Assembly: GCF_000832015.1 (NCBI RefSeq)
Contig: NZ_JXCJ01000001.1
Span: forward strand, 3,991,821 to 4,052,094
DNA: 60,274 nucleotides
Source of the DNA: Gilvimarinus agarilyticus
Lineage (GTDB): Bacteria > Pseudomonadota > Gammaproteobacteria > Pseudomonadales > Cellvibrionaceae
Reading direction: 5' to 3'
Under the pieces are notes generated by a model. The model saw only the letters and a list, made by a program, of their open reading frames with translations. It was not told the origin of the DNA and searched no databases. The position numbers and the translations under genes are program-made. Shown here in pieces: positions 41,518 through 50,585 of this stretch; the first letter of the stretch is position 1, and the number at the start of each line of letters is the position of its first letter.

Positions 41518-42572
41518 CAGGGTGCAATAGCGCCGTCGGTCAAATCCGTTAATGCACGCATCACCCGAGCAGGATTCAGCTCGCGCAAGCAGCGCAAATG
41601 CCCCAGTGGGCACTCACGCTTAAAGCAGGGCTGGCACTCGAGCGCCTCCGAGACCACGGCGACGCGATCACTCAACGGCGGGGTAAAGCTAGGCGAGGTC
41701 GAACCATAAACCGCCACAAGTGGCAACCCAAGTGCAGCGGCAATATGCATCAAGCCAGAGTCGTTGCTGACCACTGCCCCCGCCGTCGCCATTAAGTCTA
41801 TGGCATCGGCCAAACTGGTGCGCCCGGCCAGCGAGTGGCACGCTTGCCGCTCTGATTGGGGCACCAGGTCGCTTATGGTAGTGGTTACGGCCCGGTCTTT
41901 CTCTGAACCGAACAACCACACCTGCCAGCCCGAGGCGATCGCCTTGGTAGCCACCTCAGCATAGTGCTCGGCCGGCCACTGCTTGGCCGGGCCAAATTCA
42001 GCGCCCGGACACAGCGCCAATACGGGCCGATCCAGAGTCAGGCCATACTGCTCGCACAGGGCGGGTAAACTCTCTGACGCCACCTGTAAACTCGGGCGAG
42101 GTATATCCTCTGGCAAAGCGGCACCGGGGGCAAACGCTAACGCCGCAAAACGCTCGACCATAAGCGGGTAGCGCTCGGGATCGAGCTTGCGAATATCATT
42201 AAGTAAACCAAAACGCATTTCACCGCGCCAACCGGTACGCGTTTCGATACCGGCAAATGCCGGCACCAAAGCAGACTTAATAGAGTTGGGAAGTACAAAA
42301 GCTCTGTCGTAGCCACGCTTTGCCAACGCTTTGCCCAGTCGGTAGCGCTCACCCAGCATCAGCTGACCGTGCCCCAGGGGCATATCAATACTGGTATCGA
42401 CCTCGGGCATGCGCTCTGTTAAAGGGCGACTCCAGGCGGGGGCTAAAACATCGATGGGGGTGTCGGGGCGCTGCTGGCGCAACAGCATCATTAAGCTCTG
42501 CGCCATCACCATATCGCCGACCCACGAGGGGCCGACAATCAGGGTACGGGCGGTTGAACGAGGCTTACTCAC
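41517..42572 (-). CDS. waaF: ADP-heptose:LPS heptosyltransferase II
   Basis: WaaF adds the second heptose to the LPS inner core. The 351-residue GT9 protein has the N-terminal signature TLIVGPSWVGDMVMAQSL, the central CPGAEFGPAKQWP segment and the C-terminal ADP-heptose-binding region VSNDSGLMHIAAALGLPLVAVYGSTSP. A cysteine-rich stretch near the end (CQPCFKRECPLGHLRCL) is common in WaaF. The start is GTG at 42572; no strong ribosome site is seen, but it begins 8 bases after the ilvE stop codon on the same strand and may be coupled to it. Confidence 0.95.
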   Translation of the reverse strand: MSKPRSTARTLIVGPSWVGDMVMAQSLMMLLRQQRPDTPIDVLAPAWSRPLTERMPEVDTSIDMPLGHGQLMLGERYRLGKALAKRGYDRAFVLPNSIKSALVPAFAGIETRTGWRGEMRFGLLNDIRKLDPERYPLMVERFAALAFAPGAALPEDIPRPSLQVASESLPALCEQYGLTLDRPVLALCPGAEFGPAKQWPAEHYAEVATKAIASGWQVWLFGSEKDRAVTTTISDLVPQSERQACHSLAGRTSLADAIDLMATAGAVVSNDSGLMHIAAALGLPLVAVYGSTSPSFTPPLSDRVAVVSEALECQPCFKRECPLGHLRCLRELNPARVMRALTDLTDGAIAP

Positions 42573-42580
42573 CGGCGCAA

Positions 42581-43510
42581 TTAACCTGCAATAGGGGCCA
42601 GCCAGCCTTTGTGTTGCGGCAAACGACCTTTAACCGCATCAAAGTACAAGCCTTGTAGCTCCGTGGTCATAGGCCCGCGCTTACCTTCACCAATGGCGCG
42701 GCCATCCAGCTCGCGAATTGGCAGCACTTCAGCCGCGGTACCGGTAAAGAAGACTTCATCGGCCACATAGACTTCATCGCGGGTAATACGCTTTTCACGC
42801 ACTTCGTAGCCGCATTCGGCCGCGAGGGCAAAAATCGTATTGCGGGTAATCCCGTCCAGGCAAGAGGTGAGCTCGGGGGTGTAAATAATACCGTCGCGAA
42901 TGACAAAAACATTCTCGCCACTGCCCTCGGCCACATAACCTTCGTTATCGAGCAGCAGCGCTTCTTCACAACCGCTGTCGAGCGCCTCTTGCAGCGCCAG
43001 CAACGAGTTAATGTAGTGGCCATTGGCTTTCGCTTTACACATGGAGATATTCACATGGTGGCGCGTGTAGCTTGAGGTGCGCACCTTAATACCCAGATCG
43101 CGTGCCTCGGGCGACATGTAAGAGGGCCAATCCCAGGCCGCCACCATCACATGCACCTTAAGATTATCGGCGCGCAGGCCCATACCCTCTGAGCCATAAA
43201 AAGCCATGGGGCGCAGGTAGCTCTCGTGCAGGTTATTTTCCCGTACGACTTGCTTTTGCGCGGCATTCAGCTGCTCTTTATCGAAGGGCAACTTCATACG
43301 CATAATGTGAGCCGAGCGGAACAACCGGTCGGTGTGTTCTTTAAGGCGAAAAATACAAGTGCCATCTTCGGCAGTTTCGTAAGCACGAACCCCTTCAAAC
43401 ACACCCATGCCGTAATGCAGGGTGTGGGTCAGTACGTGTACCCGCGCATCGCGCCAGGGTACCAGTTCGCCATCCAGCCAGATTACGCCGTCGCGATCGG
43501 CAAATGACAT
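42581..43510 (-). CDS. ilvE: Branched-chain amino acid aminotransferase
   Basis: IlvE is a fold-type IV PLP enzyme that carries out the last step of Val, Leu and Ile synthesis. The 309-residue protein shows WLDGELVPWRDARVHVLTHTLHYG near the N-terminus, EGVRAY, the PLP lysine in KAKANGHYINS (Lys161 by alignment with the family) and the phosphate-binding FFTGTAAEVLPI. The ATG at 43510 has AGGAG 6 bases upstream; a TTG two codons earlier is not needed. It lies between glnE and waaF on the same strand. Confidence 0.96.
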   Translation of the reverse strand: MSFADRDGVIWLDGELVPWRDARVHVLTHTLHYGMGVFEGVRAYETAEDGTCIFRLKEHTDRLFRSAHIMRMKLPFDKEQLNAAQKQVVRENNLHESYLRPMAFYGSEGMGLRADNLKVHVMVAAWDWPSYMSPEARDLGIKVRTSSYTRHHVNISMCKAKANGHYINSLLALQEALDSGCEEALLLDNEGYVAEGSGENVFVIRDGIIYTPELTSCLDGITRNTIFALAAECGYEVREKRITRDEVYVADEVFFTGTAAEVLPIRELDGRAIGEGKRGPMTTELQGLYFDAVKGRLPQHKGWLAPIAG

Positions 43511-43572
43511 AGCCAACTCCTAAAAATATTCACAGTAAAATAAGGGAAGGGCGCGATGGTTTCAGCGAGCCG

Positions 43573-46521
43573 TTAGGTTTGATCCGGACTCAGCATTAAC
43601 GCCTGCCACACATCAATCACTTGCCGACGTTCGCTGGAAAACTCATCTTCGCCTTGCAGTACCGCCTCCTGGCGCTGTAACGCAAGGCGGTGTCCGGTGG
43701 ACCGATAAGCCTTGTAGGCTTCAATCAGTTGGGCAACTGTCTCAGCGGCCATTAGGCCAACTTGCTCCAGTGTCTCCAGGATCCGGATGTTGTCCGTGTA
43801 CTGGGTAAGCTCGGGCGCTTTTTGGGCCCACGCCAAAACGGCATATTGAACCATAAATTCAATATCGACGATACCTCCAGCATCTTGCTTAAGGTGAAAT
43901 AATTGTCCGTTGCCTTTAGCGCTACCCAAGTGCGCGCGCATTTTCTCGCGCATCTCGATAACATCGCGGCGCAGCGCGGCCTCATCGCGCGGTTTAACCA
44001 GCACCGCCTCGCGCACTTTAGCAAAGCGCTCCATCAGCGCCTCATCCCCAGCCACCGGACGAGCCCGCACCGCCGCCTGATGCTCCCAGGTCCAGGCCTC
44101 GGTAAACTGGTATTTTTCATACGCCGCCAGCGAGGTCACCAGCATCCCAGAGTTGCCGGACGGACGCAGGCGCATGTCCACCTCATACAACTGACCCGAG
44201 GCCATTTGCGTGGTAATGATATGAATCATGCGCTGGCACAGGCGCGTATAAAACGTCTGGTTATCGACCGACTTATCGCCGTCGGTACTACCCTGGGTGT
44301 CAGTATCGTGAATAAACACCAAATCCAGATCCGAGCCGTGGCCCAGCTCGATGCCGCCGAGCTTGCCGTAGCCGACAACAATTAGGTTAGGAGCGCGCTC
44401 TTGAGTGCCGCCTTTACTACAGGGGTAACCGTGGCGCGCCACCATATTCTCCCAGGCGACGGCCAATACGTGCTCTAAAATCACCTCGGCGATGTACGTC
44501 AGATAATCGCTGACCTTCATCAACGCCAGCGCACCGGTGACCTCACTGGCAGCCACCCGCAGGGCGTGGGCCGAGCGAAAATAACGCAGCGACTCCATGT
44601 GCCCTTCTAAGTCGTCCCAGCTCATGCGCAGCACTTCGCGCCGCATCTCATCGCGCAGCTCATCTTTGGCTGGCGGCGCATAGAGGCTTTCTGGGGTCAG
44701 CAGTTCATCGAGCAAAATCGGATGCGCTGCCAGCTGATCGGCAATCCAGGGGCTAGCGGCACTGAGTCTTACCAACTGCTGCATGGCCGTTGGGTTTTCC
44801 ACCAGCAACACCAAATAGGCGCTGCGTCGCGCGACAGCCTCGACGAACGGCAGCACCCGTTTGAGCCCTTCGGCCGCTTCAATTTCGGGCGCCTGATCCA
44901 GCGCGTGCAGCAAGCGTGGCATAAAAGCGTCCAACCGCGTGCGACTTGATGCCTGCATCGACAGTACCGGGCGGCTCTGGCGCAGATCCTCCAACAGGGC
45001 AAGCACACGCTCTGCGTTTACCCAGTTGGCCTCGCGCAACACTTCAAGCGCCTGCTCGTCCGGGCCCGTCGCCTCCCACACCGAGAACCAGGCGTCCAGC
45101 GACTCGCTGTCCACCTCGTGCTCCGAGTCCGGGTCGGCAATGACCTGCTGAAACTCGTTATTAACCCGCTCGCGGTGCATTTCAAGTTCCGTAAAAAACG
45201 CCTCCCAATCGGGATAGCCCATTACCCGCGCCAAGCGCAAGCATCCAAGCTCATCGGCGGGCAACGACTGAGTTTGGCGATCCTGATACCCTTGAATCGC
45301 GTGCTCGGTGTTGCGCAAAAAAACGTAGGCGTCGAGCAGCTGCTTGCCCGCCCCTTCGGGTAGGTATTTCTCCTGCTCCAGCAATGGCAACAACTTACAC
45401 ACCTGCCGCTCGCGCAGGGCTAAATCACGTCCGCCGCGAATCAGCTGAAACAGCTGTACGACAAACTCAACCTCGCGAATACCGCCTACGCCGAGCTTTA
45501 CGTCAGAGTCCATGCCCTTGCGCTGCACCTGACGGTTAATCAGGCCCTTCATGGCGCGCAGCGATTCAATCACACTAAAGTCGACGTACTGGCGATAGGT
45601 AAAAGGGGCCAGCAGCTGCATAAGCTCGGTGCAGGCCTGCTCCCCCCCGTCGACCCACGCCACCGGCCGCGCCTTGATCATGGCATAGCGCTCCCAGTCG
45701 CGCCCCTGAGATTGGTAATAGCTTTCCATGGCATCAAAATTTTGCACCAAAGCGCCACTTTGCCCGTGCGGACGCAGCCGCATATCAACGCGAAACACGA
45801 AGCCGTCAGCGTTGTTGGCATCCAGGCTCTGGATCAGTTTTTGCCCCAGGCGGATAAAAAACTCCTGATTGCTTAAGGTTTTTTTATCGCCGTTGGTTTC
45901 ACCCGCCTCGGGGTAGGAGAAAATCAAATCGATATCGGAGGAAACATTTAGCTCGCGGGCGCCCAACTTGCCCATCCCCAACACCACTAGCGGCTGAACC
46001 ACTCCCGAACTCTGCCCCACAGGCTCGCCATAGCGCTCGATCAACGCACGGTAGTGCCAATTGAGCGCGCCGTGAATCATAGTATCGGCCAGTGCCGACA
46101 GCTCGGCGGTGGTTTCACTCATGCTGGCGGCGCGGGTAAAGTCGCGCCATATAATGCGCACCATGGCCCGGTTGCGCGCCAATCTTAGGGCGCGATCGAG
46201 CGCGGGCTGATCGGCGCACTCGGCCAACTCGGTCGCCAGCGCCTCGATGTCGGCGTCTGTTTGCGTACGAAACAACTCGCCGCTCGCCAGAGCGACCAAA
46301 TGCGCGGGATTAATACTTAGGGTTTTTGCCACAAACTCGCTGGTTGCCAATACATAGCGCAGCTGCGCGGTAAATTCAGAGGCATCGGGAGCATCCGGGA
46401 CGCCCTCAAGTAACGCCTCAGGGTGTTCAATGCCCTCACGGGTCAGGGCTTCTTGCAGCTTCTCGAGCCAACTATCGGCACTGGCTGTTAATTCTGCCGG
46501 CAGGGTCCATCGCTCGCTCAT
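43573..46521 (-). CDS. glnE: Glutamine synthetase adenylyltransferase/deadenylase
   Basis: GlnE adds and removes AMP on glutamine synthetase in response to PII and glutamine. The 982-residue protein has two nucleotidyltransferase domains: the deadenylase half with KLGARELNVSSDIDLIF at residues 185 to 200 and the adenylylating half with KLGGIELGHGSDLDLVF near residue 700. Both catalytic D-x-D pairs are present. The C-terminal PII-sensing and helical parts complete the normal length (E. coli 946). AGGAG precedes the ATG. It starts 16 bases after the gspE-family gene. Confidence 0.97.
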   Translation of the reverse strand: MSERWTLPAELTASADSWLEKLQEALTREGIEHPEALLEGVPDAPDASEFTAQLRYVLATSEFVAKTLSINPAHLVALASGELFRTQTDADIEALATELAECADQPALDRALRLARNRAMVRIIWRDFTRAASMSETTAELSALADTMIHGALNWHYRALIERYGEPVGQSSGVVQPLVVLGMGKLGARELNVSSDIDLIFSYPEAGETNGDKKTLSNQEFFIRLGQKLIQSLDANNADGFVFRVDMRLRPHGQSGALVQNFDAMESYYQSQGRDWERYAMIKARPVAWVDGGEQACTELMQLLAPFTYRQYVDFSVIESLRAMKGLINRQVQRKGMDSDVKLGVGGIREVEFVVQLFQLIRGGRDLALRERQVCKLLPLLEQEKYLPEGAGKQLLDAYVFLRNTEHAIQGYQDRQTQSLPADELGCLRLARVMGYPDWEAFFTELEMHRERVNNEFQQVIADPDSEHEVDSESLDAWFSVWEATGPDEQALEVLREANWVNAERVLALLEDLRQSRPVLSMQASSRTRLDAFMPRLLHALDQAPEIEAAEGLKRVLPFVEAVARRSAYLVLLVENPTAMQQLVRLSAASPWIADQLAAHPILLDELLTPESLYAPPAKDELRDEMRREVLRMSWDDLEGHMESLRYFRSAHALRVAASEVTGALALMKVSDYLTYIAEVILEHVLAVAWENMVARHGYPCSKGGTQERAPNLIVVGYGKLGGIELGHGSDLDLVFIHDTDTQGSTDGDKSVDNQTFYTRLCQRMIHIITTQMASGQLYEVDMRLRPSGNSGMLVTSLAAYEKYQFTEAWTWEHQAAVRARPVAGDEALMERFAKVREAVLVKPRDEAALRRDVIEMREKMRAHLGSAKGNGQLFHLKQDAGGIVDIEFMVQYAVLAWAQKAPELTQYTDNIRILETLEQVGLMAAETVAQLIEAYKAYRSTGHRLALQRQEAVLQGEDEFSSERRQVIDVWQALMLSPDQT

Positions 46522-46537
46522 GGTTGCTCCTAATGTT

Positions 46538-48307
46538 TTAATTTGACTGCGGCGGGGCGACTCGCAGCACCTCTTCCAGGGTGGTTAAACCGGCGGCAAT
46601 TTTTTGCGCACCGGATAAACGCAATGTGCGCATCCCCTCGCGCATGGCCTGCTTGCGCAATGCTTGTAAATCGCACCCCTCGGTAATTAACTGTTTTAGG
46701 CTATCGGATAACACCAGAATCTCAAAAATTCCCTGGCGCCCCAGATAACCGGTATTGCGACATTCCAGGCATCCCACAGGGCGGTACACCACCTCGGGCA
46801 TATTCACCTTCCAGGGCATCACCAACGCGCCCCACTCTTTTTGCGGAATCGTGCCCGGCTCTTTGCAGTGCGGGCACAGGGTACGCACCAAACGCTGAGC
46901 CATCACTCCGAGCAAGGTGGCGTTAATAAGGTACGCCGGCACCCCCAAATCTAACAGACGCGCCACGGTGGCGGGTGCGTCGTTGGTGTGTAACGTGGAC
47001 AACACCAGGTGGCCGGTGAGCGCAGCCTGCACGGCCATTTGCGAGGTCTCCAGATCACGCATCTCGCCCACCATAATGATGTCCGGGTCCTGCCGCATTA
47101 AGGTGCGGATACCGGCGGCAAAATTGAGCTCGATTTTGTGGTGCACCTGAGTTTGGTTGAAGCTCTCTTCCACCATTTCGATGGGGTCTTCGATGGTGCT
47201 GACATTCACCTCGCTGGTGGCCAGCTTGCGCAGGGATGAGTAAAGCGTGGTGGTTTTACCCGAGCCGGTCGGGCCGGTCACCAGCACGATACCGTTGGGC
47301 TTGCTGGTCATGCCCTCCCAGCGGGCAAAGTCGTCGCCCACCAAGCCCAAATCGTGAAAGCTGCGCAACAGTACCTCGGGGTCAAAGATCCGCATCACGA
47401 GCTTTTCGCCAAACGCGGTAGGTAGGGTGGACAAGCGCAGCTCTACCTCACTGTCGTCACTGCGGCGGGTTTTGATGCGGCCGTCCTGGGGCTTGCGCTT
47501 CTCGGCGATGTTCATGCGTCCCAATACTTTAAAGCGGCTGGTCACCGCCATTGCCACCGATGCCGGCAGCTCGTAGACGTCGTGCAACACACCGTCGATA
47601 CGAAAGCGGATACGCGCCACCTCACGGCGCGGCTCGATATGGATATCACTGGCGCGCTGATCGTAAGCATACTGTAACAACCAATCGACAATATTGACCA
47701 CGTGTTTGTCGTCGGCATCCGGGTCACCCAGCGTTTTTAGCTCGACCAGCTGCTCAAAATTGGTCGCGCCGGAGCCCCCGGGGCCGCCACTGGCGCCCGA
47801 GACTGAGCGCGCCAAGGTATAAAACTCTATACTGAAGCGATCAATATCGGCCGGATTGGCAAACACTCGCCGCACCTGCCGACGAGCCACGTGCTCGACC
47901 TGGGGCTCCCAGCCGGCCACAAAAGGCTGGGCGCAGGCAATCACGACTTCGTCGGGAGTTACGTCAACGCACAGGATACTGTGGCGTTTAGCAAAAGCAT
48001 AAGAGACCACCGAGGTCACTTGGGAGACGTCAATTTTGAGCGGATCGATATGCACGACTGGTAGCCCAGCGCGCTCGGCCAGCCAGTGGGTAAGGGTTTC
48101 ACCGTCGAGCAGCTTGTTGGGGCGGGTTAGATCCTCAACCGACTGGCTGGCGATATACGCCAGAGGGTGCATAGCTGCTTGCTGGCGGTTGCGGTTGGCG
48201 CCTTGCAGCAGGTTGGCGTCTTCCTGGCTCATGCGGCCTTCGCTCACCAAATCATTCAGCAGCGAGCGCAAATCCAGCACCCGGTCAGTCGCTACCTTTT
48301 GCGTCAT
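46538..48307 (-). CDS. GspE/PilB-family secretion ATPase
   Basis: A 589-residue hexameric secretion ATPase. It has an N-terminal GspE-N/MshEN-type domain (about 30 to 160), the linker QRASDIHIEPR, Walker A GPTGSGKTT near 355, the Asp box IEDPIE, Walker B DIIMVGEMRD, the His box LSTLHTND, and a tetracysteine zinc motif (CPHC ... CLEC) near 500. These are features of type II secretion GspE, and PilB is a near relative. No other secretion genes lie nearby, so which machine it powers cannot be decided. The ATG has GGAGTAAGG upstream, and a promoter lies at 48340-48369. First gene of a minus-strand run with glnE, ilvE and waaF. Confidence 0.92.
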   Translation of the reverse strand: MTQKVATDRVLDLRSLLNDLVSEGRMSQEDANLLQGANRNRQQAAMHPLAYIASQSVEDLTRPNKLLDGETLTHWLAERAGLPVVHIDPLKIDVSQVTSVVSYAFAKRHSILCVDVTPDEVVIACAQPFVAGWEPQVEHVARRQVRRVFANPADIDRFSIEFYTLARSVSGASGGPGGSGATNFEQLVELKTLGDPDADDKHVVNIVDWLLQYAYDQRASDIHIEPRREVARIRFRIDGVLHDVYELPASVAMAVTSRFKVLGRMNIAEKRKPQDGRIKTRRSDDSEVELRLSTLPTAFGEKLVMRIFDPEVLLRSFHDLGLVGDDFARWEGMTSKPNGIVLVTGPTGSGKTTTLYSSLRKLATSEVNVSTIEDPIEMVEESFNQTQVHHKIELNFAAGIRTLMRQDPDIIMVGEMRDLETSQMAVQAALTGHLVLSTLHTNDAPATVARLLDLGVPAYLINATLLGVMAQRLVRTLCPHCKEPGTIPQKEWGALVMPWKVNMPEVVYRPVGCLECRNTGYLGRQGIFEILVLSDSLKQLITEGCDLQALRKQAMREGMRTLRLSGAQKIAAGLTTLEEVLRVAPPQSN

Positions 48308-48339
48308 ACCTTACTCCATCAACCTACGTGTCAGCGCCG

Positions 48340-48369
48340 ATTGTAGCCTGCATCGGCGCCGGGCGTCAC
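48340..48369 (-). promoter_or_regulatory. Sigma-70-like promoter of the gspE-family gene
   Basis: On the minus strand GTGACG (48364-48369) and TACAAT (48340-48345) are 18 bases apart. Transcription would start near 48333, 26 bases before the ATG. It may drive the run gspE-family, glnE, ilvE and waaF, since gaps within it are 16, 62 and 8 bases. Confidence 0.5.
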
Positions 48370-48411
48370 GGCGGCGTGCCGCTCAAGCTGAAGACAAATA
48401 TGCCTTAACGG

Positions 48412-48440
48412 GTGACCTGACGCACAGATATTTTTATACT
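48412..48440 (+). promoter_or_regulatory. Sigma-70-like promoter of the DUF47-pit operon
   Basis: GTGACC (48412-48417) and TATACT (48435-48440) are 17 bases apart, and the ATG of the DUF47 gene is 31 bases downstream of the -10. No Pho box was evident by eye in the region. Confidence 0.5.
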
Positions 48441-48471
48441 GCGCGCTCATTTTACGGAAGGAAGACATTCT

Positions 48472-49152
48472 ATGGCCCTTGGTAATCCATTTTCCAACAT
48501 GTTTGGACGCTCGCCCATTAAGCCGATGCAAGAGCATATGGCCGTGGCCGTCAACGCCTCAAGCAAGCTGGTGAGCTTTTTTGAAGCCGTCATTAACGAC
48601 GACTGGGAGCAGGCTCGCGCCACCCAGGAAGCCATTGTTGAGCTGGAGCATCAGGCAGATGACATGAAAAAGCAGCTGCGCCTGCACCTGCCTAAAAGCC
48701 TGTTTTTACCGGTACCGCGCACTGACCTGTTGGAGCTTTTGAGCATGCAGGATCGCATCGCCAATAAAGCGCAGGACATCGCTGGTATTATGTTAGGGCG
48801 AAAAATGCGTATTCCTGCCTCACTGCAACAGCTGTTTATCGACTTTGTACAGTCCGGCCAGCGCACCGCCGAGCAAGCGCTCACAGCCATCAACGAGCTC
48901 GACGAGTTGCTCGAGGCCGGTTTCAGTGGCCGCGAGCTGACACTGGTGGAAGATATGATTGAAAAACTCGACCAGTACGAGCGTCAAAATGACAGCCTAC
49001 AAGTCGAAATCCGCTCGGCGCTGTTTAAACTTGAATCTGAGTGGCCTCCCGTCGACGTGATGTTCCTGTATCAGGTCATCGACTGGATTGGCGATTTGGC
49101 TGACCGCGCCCAAGCCGTGGGTAGCCGTCTACATTTGCTGCTGGCGCGCTAA
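48472..49152 (+). CDS. DUF47 (PhoU-like) Pit accessory protein
   Basis: A 226-residue all-helical protein of the TIGR00153/DUF47 family, related to PhoU. It begins NPFSNMFGRSPIKPMQEHM, typical of the family, and shows long amphipathic helices with Glu/Asp/His-rich repeats (for example IVELEHQADDMKKQLRLHLP near residue 50). Such proteins are encoded next to Pit transporters and are thought to control phosphate uptake; the mechanism is not established. GGAAGG precedes the ATG. The pit gene follows 55 bases later. Confidence 0.92.
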   Translation: MALGNPFSNMFGRSPIKPMQEHMAVAVNASSKLVSFFEAVINDDWEQARATQEAIVELEHQADDMKKQLRLHLPKSLFLPVPRTDLLELLSMQDRIANKAQDIAGIMLGRKMRIPASLQQLFIDFVQSGQRTAEQALTAINELDELLEAGFSGRELTLVEDMIEKLDQYERQNDSLQVEIRSALFKLESEWPPVDVMFLYQVIDWIGDLADRAQAVGSRLHLLLAR

Positions 49153-49207
49153 CATGCGGCGGTACGCCGCCTGAATTTGCACCAATAAAACGACTGGGGA
49201 TACACAC

Positions 49208-50482
49208 ATGACCGTTATTGCAGAATACGGCCAGATTCTACTCATACTTGCCTGCGTGTTTGGTTTTTTTATGGCCTGGGGGGTCGGCGCCAACGATGTC
49301 GCCAACGCCATGGGCACATCGGTTGGCTCTAAAGCACTGACCATTAAACAGGCGATTGTGATCGCCATGATCTTTGAATTTTTGGGGGCTTACCTCGCCG
49401 GTGGGGCGGTTACCTCTACCATTCGCAAGGGAATTGTCGACCCGGCGGTGATGGCAGGCTCGCCGGAGCTATTGGTATACGGGATGCTATCGGCCCTTCT
49501 GGCCGCGGGCACCTGGCTGATGATCGCCAGTATTGTGGGCTGGCCAGTCTCCACCACCCACTCCATCGTCGGGGCCATCGTCGGCTTTGCGGCCGTGGGA
49601 ATATCGGTCGAAGCAGTGGCCTGGGGCAAGGTAATGTCCATTGTCGCCAGTTGGGTGGTGTCACCTGTGCTCGCCGGCACCATCGCATTTTTTATCTTCC
49701 GCTCTGTGCAGCGGCTGATTCTCAACACCGAAGACCCATTCGCGTCCGCCAAACGCTACATTCCTTTTTATATGTTTGCCGTTGGCTTTTTAATTGCGAT
49801 GGTAACAATCCTGAAGGGCCTAAAGCATGTTTTTAAAGACTCCGGGCTCGACTTAAACTTCGTTCAAAGTGCGGGTATCGCGGCCATCGTCGGCTGCCTG
49901 GTAGCGGCCGTGGGGATTTATTTTCTTAGAAAAATCAAACGTGATGAAGCCAGCGAAGCGGGCAATCGTTTTGCCAGTGTCGAGCGTCTGTTTGCCATCT
50001 TAATGGTCTTCACCGCCTGTGCGATGGCTTTTGCCCACGGCTCTAACGACGTAGCCAACGCGGTAGGGCCGTTAGCGGCCATCATCAACGTCATTAAAAC
50101 GGGCGGCATCGAGGCCAAATCCGTTATGCCCAGCTGGGTGCTGCTGATCGGTGGCGCGGGCATCGTTATTGGCCTTGCCACTTACGGCTTTAAAGTAATG
50201 GCCACCATCGGCAAAAAAATCACCGAACTCACCCCTAGCCGCGGCTTTGCCGCCGAGCTGGCCGCCGCCGCCACAGTGGTACTGGCTTCGGGCACTGGGT
50301 TGCCTATCTCGACCACACACACGCTGGTGGGGGCGGTACTGGGTGTGGGTATGGCACGTGGCATCGGCGCGCTTAACCTGCGCGTGGTGGGCTCTATCTT
50401 TATGTCTTGGGTGGTGACCCTACCGGCCGGTGCCGGCCTCGCCATTTTGTTCTTCTTTATGTTCAAGGGCATGTTCAGTTAA
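49208..50482 (+). CDS. pit: Low-affinity inorganic phosphate transporter Pit
   Basis: Pit takes up metal-phosphate complexes with protons. The 424-residue membrane protein shows the two inverted PiT signature repeats: GVGANDVANAMGTSVGS near residue 24 and FAHGSNDVANAVGPLAAI near 275, and the paired GWPVSTTHSIVGAI and GTGLPISTTHTLVGAV sequences. About ten to eleven membrane helices are evident, with a charged cytoplasmic loop (about residues 240 to 260). A GGGG-type site precedes the ATG. Same order as DUF47-pit-argE in Pseudomonas. Confidence 0.96.
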   Translation: MTVIAEYGQILLILACVFGFFMAWGVGANDVANAMGTSVGSKALTIKQAIVIAMIFEFLGAYLAGGAVTSTIRKGIVDPAVMAGSPELLVYGMLSALLAAGTWLMIASIVGWPVSTTHSIVGAIVGFAAVGISVEAVAWGKVMSIVASWVVSPVLAGTIAFFIFRSVQRLILNTEDPFASAKRYIPFYMFAVGFLIAMVTILKGLKHVFKDSGLDLNFVQSAGIAAIVGCLVAAVGIYFLRKIKRDEASEAGNRFASVERLFAILMVFTACAMAFAHGSNDVANAVGPLAAIINVIKTGGIEAKSVMPSWVLLIGGAGIVIGLATYGFKVMATIGKKITELTPSRGFAAELAAAATVVLASGTGLPISTTHTLVGAVLGVGMARGIGALNLRVVGSIFMSWVVTLPAGAGLAILFFFMFKGMFS

Positions 50483-50504
50483 TTGCACCTATTAACGGCC
50501 CACC

Positions 50505-50532
50505 AGAAGAGCCCGCGATAGCGGGCTCTTCT
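50505..50532 (+). terminator. Hairpin terminator after pit
   Basis: AGAAGAGCCCGC pairs perfectly (12 bases) with its complement around a GATA loop, 22 bases after the pit stop. The following T tract is poor (GCGTTTAG), so it may be a weak terminator or an mRNA-stabilising hairpin. Confidence 0.65.
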
Positions 50533-50585
50533 GCGTTTAGGCTAGCTGTATTACACTCTCGACTCATACTTCGAGAGCCCCCTCC

